A stretch of 23,323 nucleotides of DNA from CAZIWJ01 sp964542855 (GTDB lineage Bacteria > Bacteroidota > Bacteroidia > Cytophagales > Cyclobacteriaceae): the NCBI GenBank assembly GCA_964542855.1, contig CAZIWJ010000028.1, positions 1 through 23,323 of the forward strand, written 5' to 3'. Position 1 is the first letter of the stretch; every line of letters begins with the position of its first letter. Shown piece after piece: positions 7,774 to 15,936 of the stretch. The notes beneath the pieces were generated by a model, which had not been told where the DNA came from, searched no databases, and worked only from the letters and a program-made list of their open reading frames with translations. Position numbers and translations under genes: made by a program.

Positions 7774-10716
7774 ATGAAGGTAGAAACAGATAAACCTTTT
7801 CAAATCATCTACTCGCTTTACGCACACGAGTTCCTCGGGTACCTGCTAGAATCGTTTGTTGTGCAACTCGATGAGTATAACCGTCTTTCTTTCGTACACC
7901 AGAATATATCAGCCAAAAATGCACACGAATTTGCCAGTAACCTGGACGATAGCGATTACGAACTGATCAGGCTGATGGATGATATCCAGCAAGATGCGAT
8001 AATCAAACGCTTCAATAAAAAGAAGGTAAACCCTTACGAGTTTTTCTATAAAATTTTTGATTCGGAAAAGGAAAAGAACAAAAAACTCCGCCAGGAAATC
8101 CTGGAGTTTATAGAAGAAAACCGCGCTCGCATCCTTCCGCTATTACACGGAAAAGAGCTTTACGAAATGAATAACGACGGCGAACCCAACGGGCGCCGCA
8201 TCGAAATCATGGACGAGCCGGCCTCCGTATTGTTCCATTTCCGGAAAAGCGAAGAAAACACCAAGTATTTTCCCACTATTAAGCACGCCGGGGAAAAAAT
8301 TGAATTCATTAACCGTGGGGCGTACCTGGTTTGTAAGGAGCCGGCCTGGATGGTGCTGCAAAAGAAGCTGTACCACTTTAAGAAAAATGTAGATGGCCAC
8401 AAACTGCAACCCTTCCTGTATAAACGGAATATTGTTATCCCCAAAAAAGTTGAAGAATCGTATTTTCGTAAATTTATAGCTCCGTTAGTCGCCTCTTACG
8501 ATGTGTACGCCAAAGGTTTCGACATCGTTTCCCAGCGTCCTGCCCCGGTAGCCGAAATTTCTTTCGGTGAACTAAAACCCGCCAGAACCTTAAATGCCTT
8601 TGGCTCTAACGGCAACAGCAACGTGCAGGAACTGGAAGTGGAAGAAGAAACCGCACTGCACATCGAGCTTTCTTTCCGCTACAACGGGTTTCGCTTTAAT
8701 GCCCGCTCGCACGACCCGGTGAGTGTAAGCATGGAAAAGGAAGCCGACGGAAATTATGTTTTCTATCGCGTTTTGCGCAACACCCGGCAGGAAAAACAAA
8801 CCGTTCAGCGGCTGAGCGACCTGCAACTGAAACTTCAGAATGGTAGAGTCACTTTACCTAAATACGAAGGGCTGGAGTGGATAAGTAAGCACAAATCCGA
8901 ACTGGAAAAAGAAGGGTTCATCGTGAAGCAGCACACCCAGGGTAACAAACGGTATTTCGTGGGAACCTCGCAAATTAGCGTTGAGGTACGTGAAAATATC
9001 GACTGGTTCGACATCCATACCTGTGTTCGTTTTGGCGATTACGAAATTTCGTTCAAAGACCTGCGGAAAATGTTCATTAACGACCAGCGCGAAATTACTC
9101 TGCCCAACGGCGAAGTGGCAATTCTTCCCGAATCCTGGACTGTGCAGTATGCCGACCTCTTTTCGTTTGCCGAAGAAGATAACGAAGGGCTGCGCCTGAA
9201 AAAGCACCACCTTACCCTTATCCAGGAATTGAAAAATGAAAATCTGGCCCAGGTAAGTATGGATCGCAAGCTCGCCGGGTTGCGCAATTTCGAGGAGATT
9301 GAACAGCACAACTTTCCCGAAGCCTTTAAAGGAGCCCTGCGCCCCTACCAGTACGCCGGCTACAACTGGATGCACTTCCTGAACCAGTATAAATTTGGCG
9401 GCTGCCTGGCCGACGACATGGGCCTGGGAAAAACCGTGCAAACCCTCGCCATGCTCCAAAACCAGAAGGAACAGCAGAACCAGGGTACTTCCCTGCTCAT
9501 TATGCCAACCTCCCTTATTTATAACTGGGAAAAGGAAGCGCAGCGGTTCACCCCGGAGCTAAAGGTGTTTACTTACACCGGCACTAACCGCGATAAGAAT
9601 ATTGAGCAGTTTGCCCATTACGACCTGGTGCTTACTTCCTACGGTATCGTGAGGCTCGATGTAGACCTGCTCCGGCAGTTTTACTTTAACTACATCATTC
9701 TCGATGAGTCGCAGGCCATTAAAAACCCGGGTTCAAACATTACCAAGGCAGTGAAGCGACTTAAGGCAAGGAACCGCCTCATCCTTACGGGTACCCCACT
9801 GGAGAACTCGGTTATGGATTTATGGTCGCAGATGAACTTCATCAACCCCGGGCTGCTAGGCAGTAAAGCGTTTTTTAAAGAAAAATTTCTACAGCCTATC
9901 GAGAAGAAAGGCGATGCCCGGCAAACGGAAAAACTGCATACGCTAATTAAACCGTTCATCCTGCGCCGGCAGAAGTGGCAGGTGGCTACTGAACTGCCGG
10001 AAAAGGTAGAAAATGTGAATTACAGCATCATGACCTCCGCCCAGAAAGAACAGTACGAGCAGGTTAAAACGCAGTATCGTAACGAAATCCTCGATATGAT
10101 CGAAACCCGGGGAATTAAAAAATCTCAGTTCTTACTCCTCAGGGGCCTTACCAAATTAAGGCAAATTGCCAACCACCCCCGAATGGTAGACCCTGAATAC
10201 AGCGACGGTTCGGGCAAGCTGGAAGATGTAACCCATATGCTTACTTCAGCCATTAGCGAGGGTCATAAAGTGCTGGTTTTTAGCCAGTTTGTAAAGCACC
10301 TGGCGCTGCTTGGCGAGTTCCTGGAAAAAGAGCATATCCCCTATGCTTACCTCGATGGTAGTACCCGCAACCGGAAGGAAGAAGTAGAGCGTTTTCAGTC
10401 TGATGAAAACTTACGCGTATTCCTGATGTCGCTTAAAGCCGGGGGCGTTGGCCTGAACCTCACCGCCGCCGATTATGTATTCATCCTGGACCCCTGGTGG
10501 AACCCGGCGGTTGAAGCGCAGGCCACCGACCGGGCGCACCGTATTGGGCAGGAAAATAAAGTGTTCACCTATAAATTCATTACCAAAGATAGCGTGGAAG
10601 AAAAAATTCTTACCCTGCAACAGAATAAACTGAGGCTGGCCAACGATCTGATTACTACCGAAGAAAGCTTCGTGAAGTCTCTTTCCCGCGACGATATTAG
10701 CGCTATCCTGAATTGA
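7774..10716 (+). CDS. SNF2-family DEAD/DEAH-like helicase
   Basis: A 980-residue Swi2/Snf2-type ATPase that probably translocates on double-stranded DNA and remodels DNA-protein complexes (RapA/HepA-like class). The ATG at 7774 starts MKVETDKPFQIIYSLYAHEF; a TTG at 7693 would add 27 residues overlapping a hairpin and is not preferred. Residues 1 to about 510 are a divergent N-terminal region without an obvious named domain. The SNF2 ATPase core follows: LRPYQYAGYNWMHFL (about 521), Walker A DDMGLGKT with K553, motif II DESQ (644-647), and LTGTPLENSVMDLWSQM. The C-terminal helicase lobe has VLVFSQF, MSLKAGGVGLNLTAADYVF and the motif VI segment ATDRAHRIGQ (917-926). All catalytic motifs look intact. 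rnhB follows after 43 bases. No nuclease, methyltransferase or DISARM-type partner is present, so a housekeeping role is more likely than defence. Confidence 0.93.
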   Translation: MKVETDKPFQIIYSLYAHEFLGYLLESFVVQLDEYNRLSFVHQNISAKNAHEFASNLDDSDYELIRLMDDIQQDAIIKRFNKKKVNPYEFFYKIFDSEKEKNKKLRQEILEFIEENRARILPLLHGKELYEMNNDGEPNGRRIEIMDEPASVLFHFRKSEENTKYFPTIKHAGEKIEFINRGAYLVCKEPAWMVLQKKLYHFKKNVDGHKLQPFLYKRNIVIPKKVEESYFRKFIAPLVASYDVYAKGFDIVSQRPAPVAEISFGELKPARTLNAFGSNGNSNVQELEVEEETALHIELSFRYNGFRFNARSHDPVSVSMEKEADGNYVFYRVLRNTRQEKQTVQRLSDLQLKLQNGRVTLPKYEGLEWISKHKSELEKEGFIVKQHTQGNKRYFVGTSQISVEVRENIDWFDIHTCVRFGDYEISFKDLRKMFINDQREITLPNGEVAILPESWTVQYADLFSFAEEDNEGLRLKKHHLTLIQELKNENLAQVSMDRKLAGLRNFEEIEQHNFPEAFKGALRPYQYAGYNWMHFLNQYKFGGCLADDMGLGKTVQTLAMLQNQKEQQNQGTSLLIMPTSLIYNWEKEAQRFTPELKVFTYTGTNRDKNIEQFAHYDLVLTSYGIVRLDVDLLRQFYFNYIILDESQAIKNPGSNITKAVKRLKARNRLILTGTPLENSVMDLWSQMNFINPGLLGSKAFFKEKFLQPIEKKGDARQTEKLHTLIKPFILRRQKWQVATELPEKVENVNYSIMTSAQKEQYEQVKTQYRNEILDMIETRGIKKSQFLLLRGLTKLRQIANHPRMVDPEYSDGSGKLEDVTHMLTSAISEGHKVLVFSQFVKHLALLGEFLEKEHIPYAYLDGSTRNRKEEVERFQSDENLRVFLMSLKAGGVGLNLTAADYVFILDPWWNPAVEAQATDRAHRIGQENKVFTYKFITKDSVEEKILTLQQNKLRLANDLITTEESFVKSLSRDDISAILN

Positions 10717-10759
10717 ATTAACCGCAGCGGTAGGTTAACCCCGCCCCTGCTGCTTTGCT

Positions 10760-11332
10760 ATGCTCCAGCCCTGTTATTCGCTAAACAAAATAGAAGCCGG
10801 TGCCGACGAGGTGGGCCGGGGGTGTATTGCCGGGCCGGTAGTAGCCGCAGCGGTTATCATGCCCAAAAGGTTGCAACACCCGCTACTGAAAGATTCCAAG
10901 CTGCTGAACGCTGCCCAGCGCAAAAACATGCGTAATTTTATTCTTCGCCATGCCCTGGCCTATGCGGTATCGGCAGTGCCAGAACGGATAATCGATGAAA
11001 TTAACATTGCCCAGGCCAGTTACAAAGCGATTCACCAGTCAATCGATGCCCTAACCATTCAGCCGGAATTATTATTAATCGACGGCAAGTGGTTTAAACC
11101 TTACCGGAATATTCCGCACCGGTGTGTTATTAAAGGCGACAACCGCTACACCGCTATTGCAGCAGCAGCTATCCTGGCCAAAACCTGGCGCGACGAACTG
11201 ATGTGCCAGAAAAGTGAGGAATACCCGGCATACGGGTGGCAGCGAAATGTCGGGTACCCTACCCGGCAGCACAAAGAGGCTGTGGCCCGCTACGGCCCGA
11301 CCCCGTTACACCGGCGCTCATTCAGGTGGTGA
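10760..11332 (+). CDS. rnhB: Ribonuclease HII
   Basis: A 190-residue cytosolic endonuclease that cuts RNA in RNA-DNA hybrids and at single misincorporated ribonucleotides. The four catalytic acids are visible: D16 and E17 in ADEVGRGCIAGP, D108 in LLIDGK, and D145 in AKTWRDE. The usual YxSIAAASI(L/I)AK helix here reads YTAIAAAAILAK, a mild variant. GWQRNVGYPTRQHKEA and the C-terminal PLHRRSF match the family. The protein is near the short end of the family and ends at SFRW without an extension. It lies 43 bases after the SNF2 gene on the same strand and is probably co-transcribed. Confidence 0.95.
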   Translation: MLQPCYSLNKIEAGADEVGRGCIAGPVVAAAVIMPKRLQHPLLKDSKLLNAAQRKNMRNFILRHALAYAVSAVPERIIDEINIAQASYKAIHQSIDALTIQPELLLIDGKWFKPYRNIPHRCVIKGDNRYTAIAAAAILAKTWRDELMCQKSEEYPAYGWQRNVGYPTRQHKEAVARYGPTPLHRRSFRW

Positions 11333-11421
11333 GGTGATGAAAAAGTAGCGAAAATAACAAGCCCCGCTGCAAGAAGTTGCGCTGCGTACCTTCTCTACAT
11401 CGGCCCGGTGCACAATACAAC

Positions 11422-11434
11422 CCCCGCCAGCGGG
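11422..11434 (-). terminator. Possible terminator downstream of pruA
   Basis: On the minus strand CCCCG, loop CTGG, CGGGG is followed by a T-rich run (GTTGTATTGT), about 40 bases past the pruA stop. The stem is short and the T-run interrupted. A second, distant pairing option is GCCCCGCTG (11361-11369) with CAGCGGGGC (11428-11436). The region is convergent between rnhB and pruA. Confidence 0.3.
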
Positions 11435-11472
11435 GCGGTTTATCCGGTTAAACAACCGCTATTTCCCCGATT

Positions 11473-13101
11473 TTATCCCATGTAAGGGTACTTGTAATCG
11501 GTGGGTGCATTAAAGTTTTCTTTAATGGCGCGGGTCGATACCCAGCGGAGTAGGTTCTGCATGGAACCGGCTTTGTCGTTGGTTCCGGAAGCCCGGGCCC
11601 CACCGAAAGGCTGCTGGCCAACAATAGCCCCGGTGGGCTTGTCATTAATGTAGAAATTGCCCGCAGCGTGTTCCAACTCGTTCATGGCCAGTTCAATAGC
11701 GTAGCGATCCTGGGAGAATACCGCCCCGGTTAGCGCATAAGGAGAAGTTTGGTTTACCAGTTCCAGCGTTTCTTCAAATCGTTCGGCCTGGTACACGTAA
11801 ATGGTTACTACCGGGCCAAATATTTCTTCTACCATGGTGGTAGATTGCGGGTCCTGGGTTTGCAATACAGTGGGTTCTACAAAGAATCCTTTGCTGTCGT
11901 TGGCATTACCCCCGGCCAGTACCTCAACCATCGGGTCTTCTTTCGCCTGGTTAAGGTACCCGGTAATTTTTTTGAAAGCCCGTTCACTAATCACAGCTCC
12001 CATAAAGTTAGAGAAATCCTCGATGTCACCCATACGAATAGAGGCAACCTGCTTCAGCATATGCTCTTTTACCTCGTCCCAGATGTTATTGGGAACGTAC
12101 ACCCGCGATACAGCAGAGCACTTCTGCCCCTGGAATTCAAAGGCGCCCCGGGTAATGGCAGTGGCTACCTGGTGAGGGTGGGCCGATTTATGGGCAATGA
12201 TAAAGTCTTTCCCACCGGTTTCACCTACAATACGAGGGTACGATTTATACTTTTCAATATTATTACCGATGGTTTTCCACAGCTGGCGGAATACGTTGGT
12301 GCTGCCGGTATAGTGAAGTCCGGAGAAGTCTTTGTGGTTGAATACAATGTCGCCTACTACCGGGCCGTCAACGTTAATCAGGTTAATTACCCCGTCGGGC
12401 AAACCGGCTTCCCTGAATACTTTCATAATCATGTTGGCCGCGTAAATCTGGTCTTCCGAAGGCTTCCAGAGTACCGTGTTTCCCATCAGCGCCATGCAGG
12501 AAGGCAGGTTTCCGGCAATGGCACTGAAGTTAAACGGAGTAATGGCCAGCACAAACCCTTCCAGCGGACGGTGCTGCAGGCGGTTCCATATGCCACTGGG
12601 CGATACCATGGCCTGCTGTTCATAAATTTCCTGGGCGTAATAGGCATTGAAGCGCAGAAAATCGCACAATTCGGCTACGGCTTCAATTTCCGACTGGTGC
12701 GGGGTTTTACTTTGGCCCAGCATGGTGGCCGCGTTCATTTCGTAGCGGTAAGGGCCGGCAATAAGGTCGGCCGCTTTTAAGAAGATGCTGGCCCGGTGCT
12801 CCCATGGCAGGTTGGCCCAGTCGTGCTTGGCGCCCTGCGCGGCTTTAATTGCCAGCTCCACGTGCGAGGCGTCGCCCTCGTAGTAGTAACCAAGGGTATG
12901 CTCTTTATCGTGAGGAGGAAACAGGCGCTTTTTGTTGTCGGTTTTAATTTCTTCCGAACCAATATAAAGCGGTACCTCTACTTCGGTTTGCTTCAGTTGT
13001 TTTAAAGCGGCCTGCAGGGCTTCCCGTTCAGGTGTCCCCGGTTCGTAGTTGTGCACTTTTTCATTGGTAGGCTGCGGTACTTTATAAATTCCTGTTGCCA
13101 T
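11473..13101 (-). CDS. pruA: L-glutamate gamma-semialdehyde dehydrogenase (P5C dehydrogenase)
   Basis: A 542-residue aldehyde dehydrogenase that oxidises glutamate semialdehyde (from P5C) to glutamate with NAD, the second step of proline catabolism. The ATG at 13101 gives MATGIYKVPQPTNEKVHNYE. The in-frame GTG at 13137 lies inside the -7 promoter box, so it is rejected. The catalytic Glu is E294 (VGETGGKDFI) and the catalytic Cys C328 (FQGQKCSAVSR). PFNFSAIAGNLP (189-200) and GPVVTIYVY also fit the mono-functional P5CDH subgroup of Bacteroidota and eukaryotes, which has this length and FQGQKCSA motif. The companion PutA-type proline dehydrogenase is not in the window. A consensus promoter precedes it. 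Confidence 0.95.
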   Translation of the reverse strand: MATGIYKVPQPTNEKVHNYEPGTPEREALQAALKQLKQTEVEVPLYIGSEEIKTDNKKRLFPPHDKEHTLGYYYEGDASHVELAIKAAQGAKHDWANLPWEHRASIFLKAADLIAGPYRYEMNAATMLGQSKTPHQSEIEAVAELCDFLRFNAYYAQEIYEQQAMVSPSGIWNRLQHRPLEGFVLAITPFNFSAIAGNLPSCMALMGNTVLWKPSEDQIYAANMIMKVFREAGLPDGVINLINVDGPVVGDIVFNHKDFSGLHYTGSTNVFRQLWKTIGNNIEKYKSYPRIVGETGGKDFIIAHKSAHPHQVATAITRGAFEFQGQKCSAVSRVYVPNNIWDEVKEHMLKQVASIRMGDIEDFSNFMGAVISERAFKKITGYLNQAKEDPMVEVLAGGNANDSKGFFVEPTVLQTQDPQSTTMVEEIFGPVVTIYVYQAERFEETLELVNQTSPYALTGAVFSQDRYAIELAMNELEHAAGNFYINDKPTGAIVGQQPFGGARASGTNDKAGSMQNLLRWVSTRAIKENFNAPTDYKYPYMG

Positions 13102-13136
13102 AACATCGTATTTTTGGTTAACGTTATCTACTTTCA

Positions 13137-13166
13137 CAAAGGTAGAAAGAAAAAAAGATTGCCCAA
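13137..13166 (-). promoter_or_regulatory. Consensus Bacteroidota promoter for pruA
   Basis: On the minus strand, TTG (13166-13164), a 19-base spacer and TACCTTTG (13144-13137) match the TTG-N19-TAnnTTTG promoter consensus exactly. Transcription would begin a few bases downstream, leaving a short leader before the ATG at 13101. Confidence 0.75.
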
Positions 13167-13427
13167 TTGAGCAGGTAATGTTGCCAACAAACTAGCAAAC
13201 AGGTTCACTAAGCCCGGCTATACCTGGCAACTCATCCGTAAGTAAAACCGGGATGAAACAAGCACGGTTATTAATTTTTACGCCAGTGGGTTTGCGGGCG
13301 TTTGGGTTTTGCCGGGAAAACCTGGAAAAAGAGGGGCATCCGGAAGAAAAGAAGGACGAAAAATATACCCAACACGATCAGCCCGCGATTCCACCTAACC
13401 CTGGCGCAAGCAAGCGTCAGCTCGTGC

Positions 13428-14120
13428 CTACAAAATTTTCTTCAGTTCACTGAGGCAATGAATTTCGTGCTTCACCTGGGCATCGTGTTTATGCCTTTCC
13501 GGGTTAAACAATACGTCGGCAATGGAGGCACTCTGCGCCCCTTTAATGTCGGTTTCCAGGTTATCGCCAATCATGATGCACTGTTCGGGCGTGGCCTTAA
13601 TCCGGTTCATGGTGTACGAAAAAATTTCCCGGCTGGGCTTTCGGTGGCCCCCGGCTCGCTCGGGTGTAACCACTTCCTCGAAATGATCGGTTAGCCGGGA
13701 ACTGTTCATTTTAATAAACTGTACCTCATCGAAACCATTGGTAACAATGTGAAGGCTGTAGTTCTTCGATAAATACTCCAGTACCTCGAAAGTATACGGA
13801 AAAACGTGGGGCTTGTAACAGCAACGCTGCATGTACTCGTCTTCAATTCGCTCTGGCCGGGCATCAACGGTAATACCCAGCTGCTCAAACACCCGGGGGA
13901 AGCGAGTGGAACGAATCAATTCCTTGGTAATGTGCTTATTATCAAGCGCATGCCATAACTTTAAGTTTATGGCATGAAAAGTATCAATAAATTGTTCCTT
14001 TCTTAAATTGGGATATCGCTCTGCCAAAAACTCCCGGTGCAACTCTTCAAGTGTTTCCGAGGCGTTTTTGTGAAAATCCCAGAGCGTATGGTCAAGGTCA
14101 AAAAGTACGTGCTTATACAT
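13428..14120 (-). CDS. YjjG family noncanonical pyrimidine nucleotidase (HAD superfamily)
   Basis: A 230-residue HAD hydrolase starting MYKHVLFDLDHTLWDFHKNA. Motif I is D8-L-D10-x-T; the WDF after it and the helical cap are typical of the YjjG/PynA-like group, which dephosphorylates nucleoside monophosphates and may cleanse noncanonical pyrimidines. Motif II Thr is T127 (IVTNGFDEVQ), motif III Lys is K161 (GHRKPSREIF), and motif IV is GDNLETD (D186, D191). Cytosolic, no signal peptide. It lies upstream of pruA on the same strand but separated by 290 bases and pruA's own promoter, and it is divergent from lpdA. The family is confident; the substrate is inferred. Confidence 0.88.
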   Translation of the reverse strand: MYKHVLFDLDHTLWDFHKNASETLEELHREFLAERYPNLRKEQFIDTFHAINLKLWHALDNKHITKELIRSTRFPRVFEQLGITVDARPERIEDEYMQRCCYKPHVFPYTFEVLEYLSKNYSLHIVTNGFDEVQFIKMNSSRLTDHFEEVVTPERAGGHRKPSREIFSYTMNRIKATPEQCIMIGDNLETDIKGAQSASIADVLFNPERHKHDAQVKHEIHCLSELKKIL

Positions 14121-14174
14121 GGGTTAAAAGTTTCCGGATGTACCATCAGTAACTACGGGGAAGAGCAGTTAGTT

Positions 14175-14244
14175 TAGTTTTGCCCCTTAACCTTGCCTGG
14201 TAAGTGTACGATGTTTTTATATAAAGGCAAATGGATTAATTTTG
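14175..14244 (+). promoter_or_regulatory. Two tandem -7 boxes upstream of lpdA
   Basis: TAGTTTTG (14175-14182) and TAATTTTG (14237-14244) both match TAnnTTTG exactly, and each is followed by CCCC. The second lies 32 bases before the lpdA ATG, and a T-run at the right -33 distance (14214-14218) could substitute for TTG. It falls inside the upstream-extended frame, supporting the ATG at 14277 as the true start. Confidence 0.5.
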
Positions 14245-14276
14245 CCCCGAACTATTACAGCAAAACAACAAGCTAT

Positions 14277-15680
14277 ATGGCAGATAAAACCTATGACATT
14301 ATCGTTATCGGCAGTGGTCCGGGTGGATATGTAGCCGCAATACGTGCCTCTCAGCTGGGCATGAAAGTGGCAGTAGTGGAAAAAGCAGAGCTGGGAGGTG
14401 TATGCCTGAACTGGGGATGTATTCCAACCAAGGCCCTGCTGAAAAGTGCCCAGGTGTATGAGTACATTACGCATGCATCGGACTACGGCATTAAAATAAA
14501 AGACGCAGAGGTTGATTTCGCCAGCATGGTAAAACGAAGCCGGGCTTCGGCCGGTACCATGAATAACGGAATTCAGTTCCTGTTTAAAAAGAATAAGGTC
14601 GACCACCTGATCGGTCACGGAAAAGTAGTGGCCAAAGGGCTGGTTGAAGTGAAAGACGAAGAGGGCAAAACGGAGAACTACCAGGGGAAGCATATCATCC
14701 TGGCCACCGGAAACCGTGCGCGCGAGCTACCCGGCGTAAAAATTGATAACAAAAAAATAGTGGGTTACCGGCAGGCCATGGTGCTCGACAAGCAGCCCAG
14801 GCGAATGGTGATTATCGGATCGGGGGCTATCGGCACCGAGTTTGCTTACTTTTACAATACAATCGGTACGGAAGTTACCCTGGTGGAATACATGTCGAAC
14901 ATCCTGCCGCTGGAAGACGAAGAGGTATCCAAACAACTGGGACGAATTTACAAGAAGGCAGGCATTAACATCATGACCAATGCAGCGGTAACCAGCGTGG
15001 ATACCAAGGGTAAAGGCTGTAAGGTGCACGTAAAAACGAAGAAGGGAGAAGAAACCATCGAGTGCGACATTGTGCTGTCGGCTGCCGGGGTTCAGCCTAA
15101 CTTCGAAGGGCTTGGCCTGGAAGAAATGGGCATTAAGCTGAACGATAAGAAAAATAAGGTGGAAGTAGATGATTTCTACCAAACCAGCGTAGATGGCGTT
15201 TATGCCATTGGCGATATTACCCACGGTCCTGCATTGGCTCACGTTGCCTCGGCAGAAGGGATTCTTTGCGTGGAGAAAATGGCCGGAATGGATGTGGAAC
15301 CGTTAAACTATAATAACCTGCCCAGTTGTACGTATTGCATCCCGGAGGTGGCCTCGGTAGGGTACACGGAAAAGCAGGCCAGGGATGCCGGTTACGACAT
15401 TAAGGTAGGTAAGTTTCCTTTCCAGGCTTCCGGTAAAGCCACGGCTGCCGGTGCCCGCGACGGTTTCGTAAAGGTAATCTTCGATGCCAGGTACGGCGAA
15501 TTCCTGGGTGCCCACATGCTCGGGGCAAACGTAACCGAAATGATTGGTGAAGTAGTTACGGCCCGCAAGCTGGAAACTACCGGCCACGAAATTATTAAGT
15601 CGGTACACCCGCACCCCACCATGTCGGAAGCCCTCATGGAAGCCTCGGCTGCTGCTTACGACGAAGTAATTCACTTATAA
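14277..15680 (+). CDS. lpdA: Dihydrolipoyl dehydrogenase (E3)
   Basis: A 467-residue flavoprotein that reoxidises the lipoyl arm of 2-oxo acid dehydrogenase complexes (and glycine cleavage) with NAD; cytosolic. The frame runs back to 14193, but the ATG at 14277 gives the usual MADKTYDIIVIGSGPGGYVA. FAD-binding GSGPGG (12-17) is followed by the redox pair C43 and C48 in GGVCLNWGCIPTKAL. The NAD-binding GSGAIGTEFAYFYNTIG, the second FAD motif YAIGDITHGPALAHVAS, and the C-terminal HPHPTMSE with H446 and E451 as the catalytic dyad are all present. The E1 and E2 genes are not in the window. An intrinsic terminator lies 68 bases past the stop. Confidence 0.97.
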   Translation: MADKTYDIIVIGSGPGGYVAAIRASQLGMKVAVVEKAELGGVCLNWGCIPTKALLKSAQVYEYITHASDYGIKIKDAEVDFASMVKRSRASAGTMNNGIQFLFKKNKVDHLIGHGKVVAKGLVEVKDEEGKTENYQGKHIILATGNRARELPGVKIDNKKIVGYRQAMVLDKQPRRMVIIGSGAIGTEFAYFYNTIGTEVTLVEYMSNILPLEDEEVSKQLGRIYKKAGINIMTNAAVTSVDTKGKGCKVHVKTKKGEETIECDIVLSAAGVQPNFEGLGLEEMGIKLNDKKNKVEVDDFYQTSVDGVYAIGDITHGPALAHVASAEGILCVEKMAGMDVEPLNYNNLPSCTYCIPEVASVGYTEKQARDAGYDIKVGKFPFQASGKATAAGARDGFVKVIFDARYGEFLGAHMLGANVTEMIGEVVTARKLETTGHEIIKSVHPHPTMSEALMEASAAAYDEVIHL

Positions 15681-15747
15681 ACTCCCAGCCTACCTTTAGC
15701 ACGGGCAGGTGCCGGGCATTTCAGTATCGGAGGGTAATACGAAACGG

Positions 15748-15774
15748 GCGCAGGTGCAAACCTGCGCTTTTTTT
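15748..15774 (+). terminator. Intrinsic terminator of lpdA
   Basis: GCGCAGGT, loop GCAA, ACCTGCGC is a perfect 8-bp stem with a stable tetraloop, followed directly by seven T residues: a textbook Rho-independent terminator. Confidence 0.88.
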
Positions 15775-15881
15775 GTGCCTGATCAGGAGAGAATTTCCTA
15801 TATTTAATACCGTAAGGTGTTTCGTGTAATATTTGCTATCAAATAGAAAATTACCGGAAGGGATAATTCCCAACGTACGAG

Positions 15882-15889
15882 TATCTTTG
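15882..15889 (+). promoter_or_regulatory. Candidate -7 box for the DUF6588 gene
   Basis: TATCTTTG matches TAnnTTTG exactly and lies 47 bases before the ATG at 15937, just after the lpdA terminator. No clear TTG is seen about 19 bases upstream. Confidence 0.45.
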
Positions 15890-15936
15890 GATGTCTTGTA
15901 AACTAATATTCCCTCTGACTTGTAAACCTTACTCAA

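Noticed and set aside
8854..9459. 201-aa minus-strand ORF
   Set aside because: Antisense shadow inside the SNF2 gene; no family-like features.
7774..11332. SNF2 helicase as part of a DISARM-like or other defence system
   Set aside because: Neighbours are rnhB, a LolC-like permease and rbfA; no methyltransferase, nuclease or PLD-domain partner is present.
11749..12780. 343-aa plus-strand ORF
   Set aside because: Antisense shadow of pruA, whose catalytic residues are intact on the minus strand.
13253..13453. 66-aa plus-strand ORF between pruA and the HAD gene
   Set aside because: Polar, low-complexity composition, overlaps the HAD 3' end antisense, no recognisable motif.
15721..15936. 71-aa minus-strand ORF
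   Set aside because: It runs through the lpdA terminator hairpin and the promoter region of the DUF6588 gene; no family similarity.
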